This document shows positions 21,156-30,055 of a stretch of 51,317 nucleotides of DNA, one piece after another. The translations under genes and the position numbers were made by a program. The DNA comes from Methanoculleus sp. (GTDB taxonomy: Archaea > Halobacteriota > Methanomicrobia > Methanomicrobiales > Methanoculleaceae), in assembly GCF_020696975.1 (NCBI RefSeq), contig NZ_JAJGBK010000009.1, positions 1-51,317 on the forward strand, in the 5' to 3' direction. Each line of letters begins with the position of its first letter. Position 1 is the first letter of the stretch. Under the pieces are notes generated by a model. It did no database searches. It saw nothing but the letters and a program-made list of their open reading frames with translations, and was not told the origin of the DNA.

Positions 21156-21232
21156 TAGAGCCTGACAGGAGGCAATCTCTTCCGGGGCTCATAACAATAG
21201 CGGCGCTCTTCGTGGCCGTGAATCTGCTGTAG
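21152..21232 (+). CDS. Possible 26-residue hydrophobic micropeptide
   Basis: The ATG overlaps the stop of the membrane-protein gene as ATGA, the same coupling used elsewhere in this window. The product is a short basic/acidic head followed by one hydrophobic helix (LPGLITIAALFVAVNLL) and a stop. It is too small for statistical coding evidence. It could be a real membrane micropeptide or chance. Confidence 0.3.
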   Translation: MIEPDRRQSLPGLITIAALFVAVNLL

Positions 21233-21338
21233 AGCGGCCTCGAACGGATCGACCTCTTCTTCGCCGGACGGCCGGGAGGCGATGGGCGGCCCGGTCCGTC
21301 ATGGTGCACGGTCCGGCCCCCCCTCCCGGCACCAGAAA

Positions 21339-21659
21339 TCAGAGTGAGTCGAGGCTGATCCCGGTGAACTCGTCGGCGACCGCGTTGATGTCCTTCACGC
21401 CGAACGCGGTCTGGACCGTGGCGAGTTCGAGGTCGCGCGCCACGTCGCACATATAATCGATGATATCGACCGAGAGTTCCCGCCTCTGTTTGGACTTGCG
21501 GAGCTGGTCCACGAGGAACGTCATCCTCTCGGGAGATTCCATACGGAGCTTGGCGAGGCTCATCACGCACATGTAGATCCGGGTCAGGTTCCTGTCCGTT
21601 CCGGTGATGGTATCGAAGAAGTTCCGGAGGACCTGCGCCTGGTAGACCTCGCCGCTCAT
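21339..21659 (-). CDS. Conserved-looking helical protein of unknown function
   Basis: A 106-residue all-helical soluble protein with no motif I can assign (MSGEVYQAQVLRNFFDTITG...). Codon usage is like the neighbours. It stands alone: it is convergent with the membrane-protein locus on one side and 112 bp downstream of the GTPase gene on the other. The coding assignment is moderately secure; function unknown. Confidence 0.55.
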   Translation of the reverse strand: MSGEVYQAQVLRNFFDTITGTDRNLTRIYMCVMSLAKLRMESPERMTFLVDQLRKSKQRRELSVDIIDYMCDVARDLELATVQTAFGVKDINAVADEFTGISLDSL

Positions 21660-21771
21660 GGTGATCGAGTATTTCTCAATCCCCTATAAAAGGGTGCCGG
21701 TTCATGCTCATCCATGTAAACTCCCGGTTCGCGTTCAGGGGGGGGAACGGTGGGGTCCGGTCAGCTCCGGC

Positions 21772-22941
21772 TCACTTCCGGACGCTGACGATCTTGATGA
21801 TATCGCCGTTCTTCAGTTCGTGGCTGTCCTTGATCCGCATCCCGGTCTTCGCATCGATGGCGTACAGGAACCCCTCACCGATATCGGTGTGGACCTGATA
21901 AGCAAGGTCGCGAGGGGTCGACCCGCGCTTCATGAGGAACGCATCGGGGAGCACCCGACCCTTACCGTCGGTGAGCTTGTGCTCGTCCTCGACCGGGAAG
22001 ACGACGATCCGGTCAAGGAGGTTGAAGATCGCGGCATCCAGCGCCTTCTGGACACCGGTGCCCCCAAACGTCTGCATGAACTCCGCCACCTTCGCGAGCC
22101 CGGCACGCTGCGCGGCGCTGAGGTTTGCTCCAGGGCTCTCGGTGAAACCGCGGTCGCCGGGGAGGTAGCGGATGAACTTCCCTTCCGCAGCCATCCGGAG
22201 CGCGAGTTCACCTGCCGCGCTCGCAAAGACGACGTCATGCTCTGCGAGCCGGTCAAGGCACGCCTTCGGCGCCAGGTCGGCCTTGTTCCCGACGATCAGC
22301 ATCGGTTTGCTGATCGTCATCAGTTCCCGGCAGAACCGGATCAGGTCCTCCTCCCCGGCGGTCCGCAGGTCGACGTCGGTCGCCTCGACGGCGTCGCGGA
22401 CGTGCTCGAAGGTTATCCCGAGACCGGCAAAGACCTCGGCGATCGCGCCCGCAAGGGAGAAGTCCCTTGCCTGGGCCTGCCTCTGGAGCTTCGCCCAGTT
22501 CCGCGAGAGGATACCGTACATCCACATCGACATCTCGTACTGGAGGAACTCGATATCCTTCACCGGGTCGCGCGAGCCGATATCGATCGGATTCCCCTCC
22601 GCGTCCGTTGCCCCGCTGGCATCGACGATCTGGAGTATCGCGTCCGCCTGCCTGAGGTTATCGAGGAACTGGTTCCCGAGCCCCTTTCCCATGTGCGCCT
22701 CGGGGACAAGGCCCGCCACATCGATCAGCCCGATCGGAACAAACCTGACACCGTCCAGGCAGTTCTCGCACGGGACGCGCATCTCCTGACAGGGGCAGGC
22801 TGTCCGGACATACGCGACACCGTGATTGGCATCGATGGTCGTGAACGGGTAATTGGCAATCTCTACCTGGGCCAGGGTCGCTGCCCTGAAAAACGTCGAT
22901 TTCCCGCAGTTTGGTTTTCCTGCAATGGCCAGTGTGATCAT
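21772..22941 (-). CDS. YchF/Obg-related GTPase with TGS domain
   Basis: A 389-residue P-loop protein. G1 is AGKPNCGKST (residues 7-16), followed by NYPFTTIDANHGVAYV, a G3-like LIDVAGLVPEAHMGKGLGNQFLDNL, and a G4-like VGNKAD. The C-terminal TGS domain ends DSHELKNGDIIKIVSV. Such proteins bind ribosomes and hydrolyse ATP or GTP. A cysteine cluster at about 50-61 (CPCQEMRVPCENC) is notable and could bind metal. The start at ATG 22941 has GGAG five nt upstream; a 545-codon frame reaching 23409 is an upstream read-through. Confidence 0.88.
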   Translation of the reverse strand: MITLAIAGKPNCGKSTFFRAATLAQVEIANYPFTTIDANHGVAYVRTACPCQEMRVPCENCLDGVRFVPIGLIDVAGLVPEAHMGKGLGNQFLDNLRQADAILQIVDASGATDAEGNPIDIGSRDPVKDIEFLQYEMSMWMYGILSRNWAKLQRQAQARDFSLAGAIAEVFAGLGITFEHVRDAVEATDVDLRTAGEEDLIRFCRELMTISKPMLIVGNKADLAPKACLDRLAEHDVVFASAAGELALRMAAEGKFIRYLPGDRGFTESPGANLSAAQRAGLAKVAEFMQTFGGTGVQKALDAAIFNLLDRIVVFPVEDEHKLTDGKGRVLPDAFLMKRGSTPRDLAYQVHTDIGEGFLYAIDAKTGMRIKDSHELKNGDIIKIVSVRK

Positions 22942-23208
22942 GAGAACTCCTACCGCACCGTTCGGTTGAGAGTAGTGTTGAGCTATACACCATTTATCAC
23001 CTTCTTTCGCCGGTAGTGCGACCGCGGCCGTGCCGTTGTATCCGTCGTCGCCGGTACGTCCGCCATCCCAACTTCCGGCCCGGATGAACCGTCCGGCCCG
23101 GCGTTCGCCGGACCCGCTGCCACAAGCCGAGGCACCGCCTTCCCACTCCAGATCATCCGGCGCCGCCGAAACGGGGGATTGAATTAGGAGCGAGAACAAC
23201 ATGACTGT
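22942..23208. other. Divergent intergenic region
   Basis: About 270 bases between the GTPase gene and the pyruvate-kinase-like gene. The minus strand has TATA-like GATAAATGG/GTGTATAGC near 22980-23000 for the GTPase gene. The middle is GC-rich with no supported gene. Confidence 0.35.
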
Positions 23209-23799
23209 ATGGGCTTCGTAACCAGAAATGCCTACTATTTCGATGCCCCGGGCGCCGAGAACACTCTCGACGCCGCCCGGTTCGCCGTCGAGAGGGCGCA
23301 GGAACTTGGCGTCCGAAAGATTGTGGTCGCGAGCTCGAGCGGCCAGACGGCGCTTGCCTTCCGGGACGCCATGGCAGGGAAGGATCTCGACCTGATCGTC
23401 GTCACCCACGCGGTCGGGTTCTCAAAGCCCGGTGAGTGGGAGTTCTCACCGGAGGCGGCCGAGACCCTCCGTGCCGATGGTGCAACGATCGTCACCGGGA
23501 CGCACGCGCTCTCCGGGCTCGAACGCGCGATCTCCCGCTCGCCGAGACTCGGCGGGAGTTCCCGCACCGAAGCGATCGCCGAAGCGTTGCGGCGCACCGT
23601 CGCGGTCGGCCTGAAGGTCGCGGTGGAGTGCGCCCTCATCGCGGCGGACCAGGGTGCAGTCGGCGTCGATGAAGAGGTGATCGCGGTGGGGGGCACCATG
23701 AGCGGCGCGGATACCGTCTGCGTCATCCGCCCGGCACATACTGCGGCGTTCTTTGACCTGCAGGTGCGCGAGATCGTCGCCATGCCGAGGAACCGGTGA
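23209..23799 (+). CDS. Pyruvate-kinase alpha/beta-domain-like protein
   Basis: A 196-residue stand-alone domain resembling the C-terminal (PK_C) domain of pyruvate kinase, as found widely in archaea. It has an N-terminal AARFAVERAQELGVRKIVVASSSGQTALAF, then IVVTHAVGF, GATIVTGTHALSG and a GADTVCVIRPAHTAAFFDL segment near the end. No kinase catalytic domain is present, so pyruvate kinase activity is not expected. Function unknown. It is followed within 4 nt by a membrane-protein gene, suggesting a pair. Confidence 0.75.
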   Translation: MGFVTRNAYYFDAPGAENTLDAARFAVERAQELGVRKIVVASSSGQTALAFRDAMAGKDLDLIVVTHAVGFSKPGEWEFSPEAAETLRADGATIVTGTHALSGLERAISRSPRLGGSSRTEAIAEALRRTVAVGLKVAVECALIAADQGAVGVDEEVIAVGGTMSGADTVCVIRPAHTAAFFDLQVREIVAMPRNR

Positions 23800-23801
23800 C
23801 C

Positions 23802-24629
23802 ATGACGCTTGAATCGGTCACGAATGCCGCCGGGCTCCTCCGGCAGCACCCGGTCCTCTGGTCGGTCGGCCTCGTCATGGGCGTCCTCGCGGTCCTCAAC
23901 CTCGTCATCCCCGTATACGGCGGGACGTTCTACGCAGAGCCACTGGCACTCCTGCAGCTCCTCGTGGCGCCGTTTTTGGCCGGCGGGGTCTACGGCATGG
24001 TCAAGGAAGAGAGATTCTCCGCGGGAGAATTCTTGCAGTCCGGCAAGACTCACTACTTCCGGATACTCCTGCCCGCGCTGGTCATCTTCTTTGCAGTCAT
24101 CCTGACGGTCTTTCTGCTCGCGATCCCGCTCGCGCTCCTCGGAGCCGGTGCCGCCGCGGGTATGGCGCCGCTCCTCTTCGGGGTGCTCGTCTCGATCGTC
24201 TTCTTCACGTTCTTCTACGATACCGTGGCGGTTTTTGAAGAGACGAATGTCTTTGAGTCGATCCGGCGGAGCATCGAGTTCGTCATGAACAACCTCGGCA
24301 GCGTCCTCATCTTCTACCTGGTAAACATCGCCGCCCTTGTGGTGCTCGGGTTTGCGGCACTCTTCGCCTGGACTGCGCTCCTTGTGAACAAACTCGAACC
24401 GCTCACCAGCATGAGCCCCGCCGAACTCGAGACGATGATGCCGCAGGATATCCTCGCTCTCATCGGGACCGAGGGGATCTGGATCACCGCGGCGGTCTAT
24501 GCGGTCGTGATCATGCTCTTCTCGGCATTCCTGTATGCCTACAAGGCGAGTTTCTTCCGCAGCCATTCGGAAGGCGCGATCATGCAGCAGGGCGAGTACG
24601 ACGAGAAGGGCCGGTGGTATAAGTACTGA
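23802..24629 (+). CDS. Multi-pass membrane protein (DUF4013/GDPD-membrane-domain-like)
   Basis: A 275-residue hydrophobic protein with about six membrane helices in paired blocks (residues about 18-60, 75-135, 165-195, 215-245). It ends in a polar, charged tail (MQQGEYDEKGRWYKY). The repeated YDTVAVFEETNVFESIRRSIEFV region is typical of archaeal proteins of this class. Either ATG 23802 or a GTG at 23796 that overlaps the upstream stop may start it. A hairpin plus T-run terminator follows. Confidence 0.65.
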   Translation: MTLESVTNAAGLLRQHPVLWSVGLVMGVLAVLNLVIPVYGGTFYAEPLALLQLLVAPFLAGGVYGMVKEERFSAGEFLQSGKTHYFRILLPALVIFFAVILTVFLLAIPLALLGAGAAAGMAPLLFGVLVSIVFFTFFYDTVAVFEETNVFESIRRSIEFVMNNLGSVLIFYLVNIAALVVLGFAALFAWTALLVNKLEPLTSMSPAELETMMPQDILALIGTEGIWITAAVYAVVIMLFSAFLYAYKASFFRSHSEGAIMQQGEYDEKGRWYKY

Positions 24630-24631
24630 CG

Positions 24632-24661
24632 GGTGTCCGGTGGACACCGAATTCCTTTTTT
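24632..24661 (+). terminator. Hairpin-plus-T-run terminator
   Basis: A perfect 7-bp stem (GGTGTCC at 24632-24638, GGACACC at 24642-24648) with a 3-nt loop is followed by TTTTTT at 24656-24661, directly after the membrane protein stop. This bacterial-looking intrinsic terminator is unusually complete for an archaeon. Confidence 0.65.
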
Positions 24662-24781
24662 AGCGCGTTGTTTGGGCGCTCAGGCTCTTCTGAATACTTG
24701 TTATCGCACCACGGGCATAGGCCCTATTGAGTTCTGCAGTCAACCGGGCCATACCTTCTCAAAACTGCACCGGGCACCCCT

Positions 24782-25978
24782 TCACGCCAGCAGATAGAGC
24801 AGCATCCCCGAGACGCCGCCGGAGAATGTCGCCGCGAGGTTGGTGCCCGAGTTCCCGATACTGCCGCGGTTCTCGAGCGTTGCGCCCACGAGGCTGTCGA
24901 CGTTGGTGCCGACGAACCCTGCAATGACCGTGACGACGACCATCCAGGGATCGGCGACGCCCATAACCCACGCGACCGCGGCAACGATGACAGACGCAAG
25001 GATGGCCGCTGCCTCGCCCCGGAGAGTCACCCCGCCGTTCGTCCCCCGGGGGACCGGGCGGAGCGTCGTTATCAGGTAGGGCGTCTTTCCCGTGACCCCG
25101 ATCTCACTTGCCGCGGTATCGGCGGCGGCGGAGGCGACGCTCCCCATGAAGAGCGCCACGAAGGCAGGATGCCCGGTCACACCGAAGAGGATGGCGGCGC
25201 CGGTCGCCACCAGACCGTTCGCAAAGACGTTGAAGTAGCCGCGCACACCCCCGTGCTCCTGGGCGACCCCGAGCTGCTCTTTATCGGCGTAGCGGTAGCG
25301 GGTAGCCCCGGCGCCGATGATGAAGAAGGTGAGCATGATCAGGAACCACCGGACGTCCGCAAAGACGATGAGGATGATGCCGATCATCGCCCCCGAGAAG
25401 AGCCCGCTGACGTCGGCCACTCTGAGCCGGTAGGATGTGTAGCCGAACCCGAACGCTATCGCGGCCGCAGCAGCGAGGATGGTCAGGTCGACCTCGAAGT
25501 TGATCTCCTCAAAGAGGAACATGGTCATCGCCACACCGAGCGCCTCGATCATCAGGGCGTCGTCCCGCCCCCGGAGAGCCGCCCGGAGGAGGACCGCGGC
25601 AACCACACCCATCACAACGACGAGCGGCGCGGTATACTGGAGGTAGAGCATCACCGCGAGCGATATGCCGATGGCGGCAATCAGGTGGGAGAGGTACGCT
25701 GCCTGCCTCTCCCCGACAATCCGGAACGCGAGCTCGCCGATCACGACGATGCCGAGCGTGCAGGTGAAGACGAACGTCGAGAGCCACCCGAGCCCGTAGA
25801 GCGCCGCAAGTGCGATGATCGAGAGCGAGACATACCGGGTGTCCCTGATAAGAAAGAGGACGAGCGAGAACGGTACGAGGAGGAGCGTGAGCAGCCATGC
25901 CGGCTGGAGCAGTGGGGCAAGGCCTATAAAGGCGAGGGTGAGCGCCGATGCCAGAACCAACCCCAGCGGCTTTATCAT
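24782..25978 (-). CDS. DUF92-family membrane protein
   Basis: A 398-residue integral membrane protein with about ten hydrophobic helices. The C-terminal half has DUF92/TMEM19/VTE6 signatures: MGSVASAAADTAASEIG, then LRPVPRGTNGGVTLRGE and GFVGTNVDSLVGATLE. Plant VTE6 is a phytyl-phosphate kinase, so a CTP-dependent isoprenyl-phosphate kinase role in lipid recycling is possible but unproven here. The N-terminal about 170 residues are extra hydrophobic helices. It stands alone on the minus strand, divergent from valS. Confidence 0.75.
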   Translation of the reverse strand: MIKPLGLVLASALTLAFIGLAPLLQPAWLLTLLLVPFSLVLFLIRDTRYVSLSIIALAALYGLGWLSTFVFTCTLGIVVIGELAFRIVGERQAAYLSHLIAAIGISLAVMLYLQYTAPLVVVMGVVAAVLLRAALRGRDDALMIEALGVAMTMFLFEEINFEVDLTILAAAAAIAFGFGYTSYRLRVADVSGLFSGAMIGIILIVFADVRWFLIMLTFFIIGAGATRYRYADKEQLGVAQEHGGVRGYFNVFANGLVATGAAILFGVTGHPAFVALFMGSVASAAADTAASEIGVTGKTPYLITTLRPVPRGTNGGVTLRGEAAAILASVIVAAVAWVMGVADPWMVVVTVIAGFVGTNVDSLVGATLENRGSIGNSGTNLAATFSGGVSGMLLYLLA

Positions 25979-26130
25979 TCTAACATCATTGGCGGTGCAG
26001 GGAAAAAGCCTTTAGGATCCGGGCGCCTGCTGACTTTACCGCTTCTGACGGCGAAAGTCGAGAAAGTCCCGATCATGAGCGGCAATCCGCGCGCGGCACA
26101 GAGCACCCGGCAGCGCCAAAGCCCCGTCGA

Positions 26131-26142
26131 ACAATATATTTC
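26131..26142 (+). promoter_or_regulatory. TATA box of valS
   Basis: ACAATATATTTC is centred about 36 nt before the valS ATG, predicting a leader of around 10 nt. Confidence 0.55.
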
Positions 26143-26171
26143 ACAGGAAGAAGAGAGATCATACGCTGAAA

Positions 26172-28763
26172 ATGTCGCCGTCACATCAACTACCCAAAAA
26201 CTACGATATCGAAGAAGTGGAGAGGCGCTGGCAGAGTGCCTGGCGGGATGAGGACAATTACTTCGACCCCAACTCGCAAAAACCCCGGTTCATCATCGAC
26301 ACGCCGCCGCCGTACCCCACCGGCAACTTCCATATCGGAAACGCCTTAAACTGGTGCTATATCGACTTCATCGCGCGATACAAACGCATGCGCGGCTACA
26401 ACGTCATGTTCCCGCAGGGGTGGGACTGCCACGGCCTTCCCACCGAGGTGAAGGTCGAGGAGACCTACGGGATCACCAAGAACGACGTACCGCGGGAGAA
26501 GTTTCGGGAGATGTGCCGCGACCTCACGCTCTCAAACATCGAGAAGATGCGGACGACGATGCGCCGGCTCGGGTTCTCCACCGACTGGAGCCACGAGTAT
26601 ATCACCATGCTCCCGGAGTACTACCGAAAGACCCAGGCGTCGTTCCTGCAGATGCTCAAAGCCGGCGACATCTACCAGAGCGAGCATCCGGTGAACTTCT
26701 GCACCCGGTGCGAGACGGCCATCGCCTTTGCCGAGGTCAACTACGCTCCCCGGACGACCAAACTCAATTACTTCGACTTCGACGGCGTCGAGATTGCCAC
26801 CACCCGGCCGGAACTGCTCGCGGCCTGTGTTGCCGTGGCGGTCCACCCCGAAGACGAGCGCTACCGCGATCTTGCGGGGAAGAGACTCAAGGTCCCCATC
26901 TTCGGGCACCAGGTGCCGGTCATCGAGGACGTCGTGGTCGACCCGGAGTTCGGCAGCGGTGCGGTGATGATCTGTACGTTCGGCGACAAGACGGACGTCT
27001 ACTGGTGGAAGCAGCACGGCCTTGACCTCCGCAAAGCGATCGACCGGCAGGGGGTCATGACCGCGACGGCGGCCCCGTACGAGGGGATGACGTCGGAGGA
27101 CTGCAGGGAGGCGATCCTTCACGATATGCAGGAAGCGGGGATCCTGAAGCGGCAGGAGGAACTCGAACAGCGGGTGGGGACCTGCTGGCGGTGCAAGACC
27201 CCGATCGAGATCCTCTCGGAGCGCCAGTGGTTCGTGAAGGTTCACCAGGACCAGATCCTTGACCAGGCGAAAAAGATCTCCTGGACGCCGGAGCATATGT
27301 TCGCCCGGATGGAGAACTGGGCAAACTCGATGGAGTGGGACTGGTGCATCTCCCGGCAGCGGATCTTTGCGACCCCGATCCCTGTCTGGTTCTGCTCCAC
27401 CTGCGGCGAGATGGTCCTCCCGGCCGAGGAAGATCTCCCGATCGACCCGACGGTCGATAAGCCGAAGACGCCCTGCCCGAAGTGCGGGGGATCGGAGTTC
27501 AACGGCGAGAAAGATGTCCTCGACACCTGGATGGACTCCTCGATATCGGTGCTCCACGTCACCGGGTGGGACGGGACCGGCAAACCCCCGCTCTTCCCGG
27601 CACAGATCCGCCCCCAGGGCCACGACATCATACGAACATGGGCGTTCTACACGATCCTCCGGGCGAACGCTCTGGTCGGCGGCCATCCCTGGGACGAGAT
27701 CCTGGTCAACGGCATGGTGCTCGGGGAAGACGGGTTCAAGATGAGCAAGAGCCGCAATAACATCATCTCCCCCGAGGAGATTGTCGGGCAGTACGGTGCG
27801 GACGCGCTGCGGCAGTGGGGTGCCGGGGGTGCCGCAACCGGCTCGGACATCATGTTCAACTGGAACGACGTCGTCGCAGCGTCCCGTTTCCAGACCAAAC
27901 TCTGGAACATCTTCCGGTTCGTCATGGGGCACCTGGACTCCGGGACGGAGAATCCGGCACCGGTGACAGAACTCACCGACCGGTGGCTGCTTGTCCGGCT
28001 CTCGGATACCGTCGCTGAGGTGACTGCCGCGATGGAAGGCTACCAGTTCGACCGGGCGCTCAGGGCGATCCGGGAGTTTGCCTGGAACACGCTCGCCGAC
28101 GACTACATCGAGATCGCAAAGGGCCGCCTGTATGCCGAGGATGAGAGCAGTGCCAGCGCCTGCAGTGCACTCCGGACGACCGTGGACGTACTCTGCCGCC
28201 TCCTTGCCCCGATCATCCCGCACTTCGCGGAAGAGTCCTACCACAACCTCACCGGAAGAAGCGTGCACAAAGAGGCCTGGCCGGACTTTGCGTATGCCGA
28301 CGATGAGGCGCGGCGCCACGGCGACCTCCTCGTGAAGACGGTCGCCGAACTCCGGCGCTACAAGCACGACAAAGGCATGGCGCTGAACGCGCCGCTCGGC
28401 CACGTCATGATCTACGCGCCGGAACCGGTCGATGACGCCGGCGATGCCGGGCGGGCGCTTGCCGCTGACGCCAGGTGGAGCACCGGCACGCCCCGGCTCG
28501 AAGAGGTCACGACCGGCGTGAACTTCAACATGGCGGTCATCGGCCCGGCGCTCAGAAAGCAGGCACGGGGATTCATGCAGGCCGTGGAGGCCCTCCCGCC
28601 AGACCTGCTCAAGAACCCGCCCGCAACCGTCACAGTCGACGGTGAGGATATCCCGGTCCCGCCAGACTCCTTCACGCCGAAGGTCGCCTACCAGGTGGCG
28701 GGAGAAGAGGTGGACGTCCTCACGCTCGGGGACGTGATTGTGACGATCGGGCACTCGTCCTGA
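26172..28763 (+). CDS. valS: Valyl-tRNA synthetase
   Basis: An 863-residue class I synthetase. HIGN at 54-57 within [12 protein letters not shown] and KMSKS at 523-527 form the ATP site. The editing (CP1) domain lies between, and zinc-knuckle-like pairs are visible (CTRCE, CWRCK, CSTC, CPKC). It charges tRNA-Val in the cytosol. ATG 26172 follows the TATA box at proper distance. The last 44 nt overlap the convergent tmk gene. Confidence 0.96.
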   Translation: MSPSHQLPKNYDIEEVERRWQSAWRDEDNYFDPNSQKPRFIIDTPPPYPTGNFHIGNALNWCYIDFIARYKRMRGYNVMFPQGWDCHGLPTEVKVEETYGITKNDVPREKFREMCRDLTLSNIEKMRTTMRRLGFSTDWSHEYITMLPEYYRKTQASFLQMLKAGDIYQSEHPVNFCTRCETAIAFAEVNYAPRTTKLNYFDFDGVEIATTRPELLAACVAVAVHPEDERYRDLAGKRLKVPIFGHQVPVIEDVVVDPEFGSGAVMICTFGDKTDVYWWKQHGLDLRKAIDRQGVMTATAAPYEGMTSEDCREAILHDMQEAGILKRQEELEQRVGTCWRCKTPIEILSERQWFVKVHQDQILDQAKKISWTPEHMFARMENWANSMEWDWCISRQRIFATPIPVWFCSTCGEMVLPAEEDLPIDPTVDKPKTPCPKCGGSEFNGEKDVLDTWMDSSISVLHVTGWDGTGKPPLFPAQIRPQGHDIIRTWAFYTILRANALVGGHPWDEILVNGMVLGEDGFKMSKSRNNIISPEEIVGQYGADALRQWGAGGAATGSDIMFNWNDVVAASRFQTKLWNIFRFVMGHLDSGTENPAPVTELTDRWLLVRLSDTVAEVTAAMEGYQFDRALRAIREFAWNTLADDYIEIAKGRLYAEDESSASACSALRTTVDVLCRLLAPIIPHFAEESYHNLTGRSVHKEAWPDFAYADDEARRHGDLLVKTVAELRRYKHDKGMALNAPLGHVMIYAPEPVDDAGDAGRALAADARWSTGTPRLEEVTTGVNFNMAVIGPALRKQARGFMQAVEALPPDLLKNPPATVTVDGEDIPVPPDSFTPKVAYQVAGEEVDVLTLGDVIVTIGHSS

Positions 28764-29337
28764 TCTCGCCCGCGATGAACTCCGCAACCTCATCCTTTTT
28801 TAGCAGCGCATCGACGATGACAAACCGCGCGGGGTCCCGGGCTGCAAGGTCCAGGTAGTTCTCCTGCACCCGCTCGAGAATCCCGGCATTTTCAAAATAC
28901 TCTCTCTGTTTTGCAGGATCAAGCCTTGCGACGGCATCCTCAACCGGCAGGACCAGGAGGAACGTACGGTCGGGCCGGATCGACCACCCTTCATGGATCT
29001 GCCGGAGCCACTGGAGCGGGTCGGGGAGGACACCATCGAGGACGACTGGCTGGTAGGCAAACCGTGAGTCGGAGTAGCGGTCCGAGATGACGAGTCTTCC
29101 CGCATCCAGCGCCGGCCGGATCACCCCCTCGATATGCGCTGCGTGGTCGGCGCAGAAGAGCAGCGCCTCGGTGATCGGGTCCATCCGCTCGGCGATCGCC
29201 CGCCGCACCGAGGCGCCGACCCAGGTGGCGCCGGGCTCGCGCGTGAAGAGCGGGTCGAGGTCGGCGAGCAGTTCCCCGAGACTGGAGAGAAGCGTGCTCT
29301 TCCCGCTCCCGTCGATCCCCTCGATGGTGATCAGCAC
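28720..29337 (-). CDS. tmk: Thymidylate kinase
   Basis: A 205-residue kinase phosphorylating dTMP to dTDP. The P-loop [10 protein letters not shown] is at 6-15, then [11 protein letters not shown], and [13 protein letters not shown] is the DRY motif region. I prefer GTG 29337, which has GGAGGGG about 7 nt upstream and a 7-nt overlap with the HisA-like stop; ATG 29358 would add seven residues and a longer overlap. Its 3' end overlaps the valS 3' end by 44 nt tail to tail. Confidence 0.93.
   Translation of the reverse strand: MLITIEGIDGSGKSTLLSSLGELLADLDPLFTREPGATWVGASVRRAIAERMDPITEALLFCADHAAHIEGVIRPALDAGRLVISDRYSDSRFAYQPVVLDGVLPDPLQWLRQIHEGWSIRPDRTFLLVLPVEDAVARLDPAKQREYFENAGILERVQENYLDLAARDPARFVIVDALLKKDEVAEFIAGEIRTSARSSQSRPRA
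28796..28801 (+). terminator. T-tract terminator for valS inside tmk
   Basis: Six T residues occur 33 nt after the valS stop, within the antisense tmk coding region. valS transcripts probably end here, giving a short antisense overlap with tmk mRNA. Confidence 0.45.
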
Positions 29338-30011
29338 GGGTGTCCCCTCCGGACCCATTCGAGCGGCACCGTGCCGTGGTGGACGGCAGTTGCAATGATC
29401 GCCCCGTCAAACCCGATGTCGGTGAGGAGACGGATATCGTCGACCCCGGCGACGCCGCCCCCGTAGAGGAGGCGACCGGGATAACACGCCCGCATCTCCT
29501 CAAGTTCCTCCCGGATGAGGCCGCGCTCTGTCCCCACAGCCCCGATGTTGAGGATGATGCACCCCTCAAACGATAGAGTTGATGCGTGGCGCAGTATCTC
29601 CACCGGCCGGATGCCCCAGGGAAGCACCCGGCCCCCTTTGATATCGATACTGAGATAGCCGGCCCGGTATGCTGCGAGGTCCTCGATCGCTCTCGCCGCC
29701 GTCTCGGTCCCGACGACCGGCGTCACTCCCTCGACCGCCATGCATTCGCCTGGCGACCGGCAGCCCCGGTCAAGGTAACACCGTTCGACCAGGGCAGCGC
29801 AGCGCCGGACAAGGTCGTCCTGCGGGGTTCTGCCCTGGATACTCTCAAGATCCGCGATGTAGATATACCGCGGCTGCAGGGCGGATATATAGGCCTCCGG
29901 CTCGGCGGAAGGGGCCAACCCCCAGGTGAGGGGGCGGTAGCCGGCGCGCATCCCGGACTTCCCATGCACAACAAGACCGCCTGCCAGATCGACTGCAAGA
30001 ATTAGTTCCAT
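29331..30011 (-). CDS. HisA/HisF-related TIM-barrel protein
   Basis: A 226-residue (beta/alpha)8 protein of the HisA/HisF-related group found mainly in methanogens and relatives. ILAVDLAGGLVVHGKSG at the N-terminus and LLYGGGVAGVDDIRLLTDIGFDG near the C-terminus are phosphate-binding loops; the middle has LSIDIKGGRVLPWG. It is not expected to be the histidine-pathway HisA itself. ATG 30011 with GAGG just upstream is preferred to a start at 30047. It is coupled to tmk and divergent from mfnB, which raises a cofactor-biosynthesis role as inference. Confidence 0.8.
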   Translation of the reverse strand: MELILAVDLAGGLVVHGKSGMRAGYRPLTWGLAPSAEPEAYISALQPRYIYIADLESIQGRTPQDDLVRRCAALVERCYLDRGCRSPGECMAVEGVTPVVGTETAARAIEDLAAYRAGYLSIDIKGGRVLPWGIRPVEILRHASTLSFEGCIILNIGAVGTERGLIREELEEMRACYPGRLLYGGGVAGVDDIRLLTDIGFDGAIIATAVHHGTVPLEWVRRGHPC

Positions 30012-30055
30012 GTCCTCAACGCAATCACTATTAGGGTGAAGGATCATTAATTTCT

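Noticed and set aside
21658-23016. 452-codon plus-strand frame opposite the YchF-like gene
   Set aside because: Antisense of a conserved GTPase, low-complexity charged product.
22942-23409. N-terminal extension of the YchF-like GTPase to 545 residues
   Set aside because: The family starts at the P-loop region, GGAG precedes ATG 22941, and the extension overlaps the oppositely oriented pyruvate-kinase-like gene.
26532-28793. 753-codon open frame antisense to valS
   Set aside because: It lies opposite a clear synthetase gene, its product is a compositionally biased Arg/His/Asp/Val-rich sequence with no motif, and GC-rich codons routinely keep the opposite frame open.
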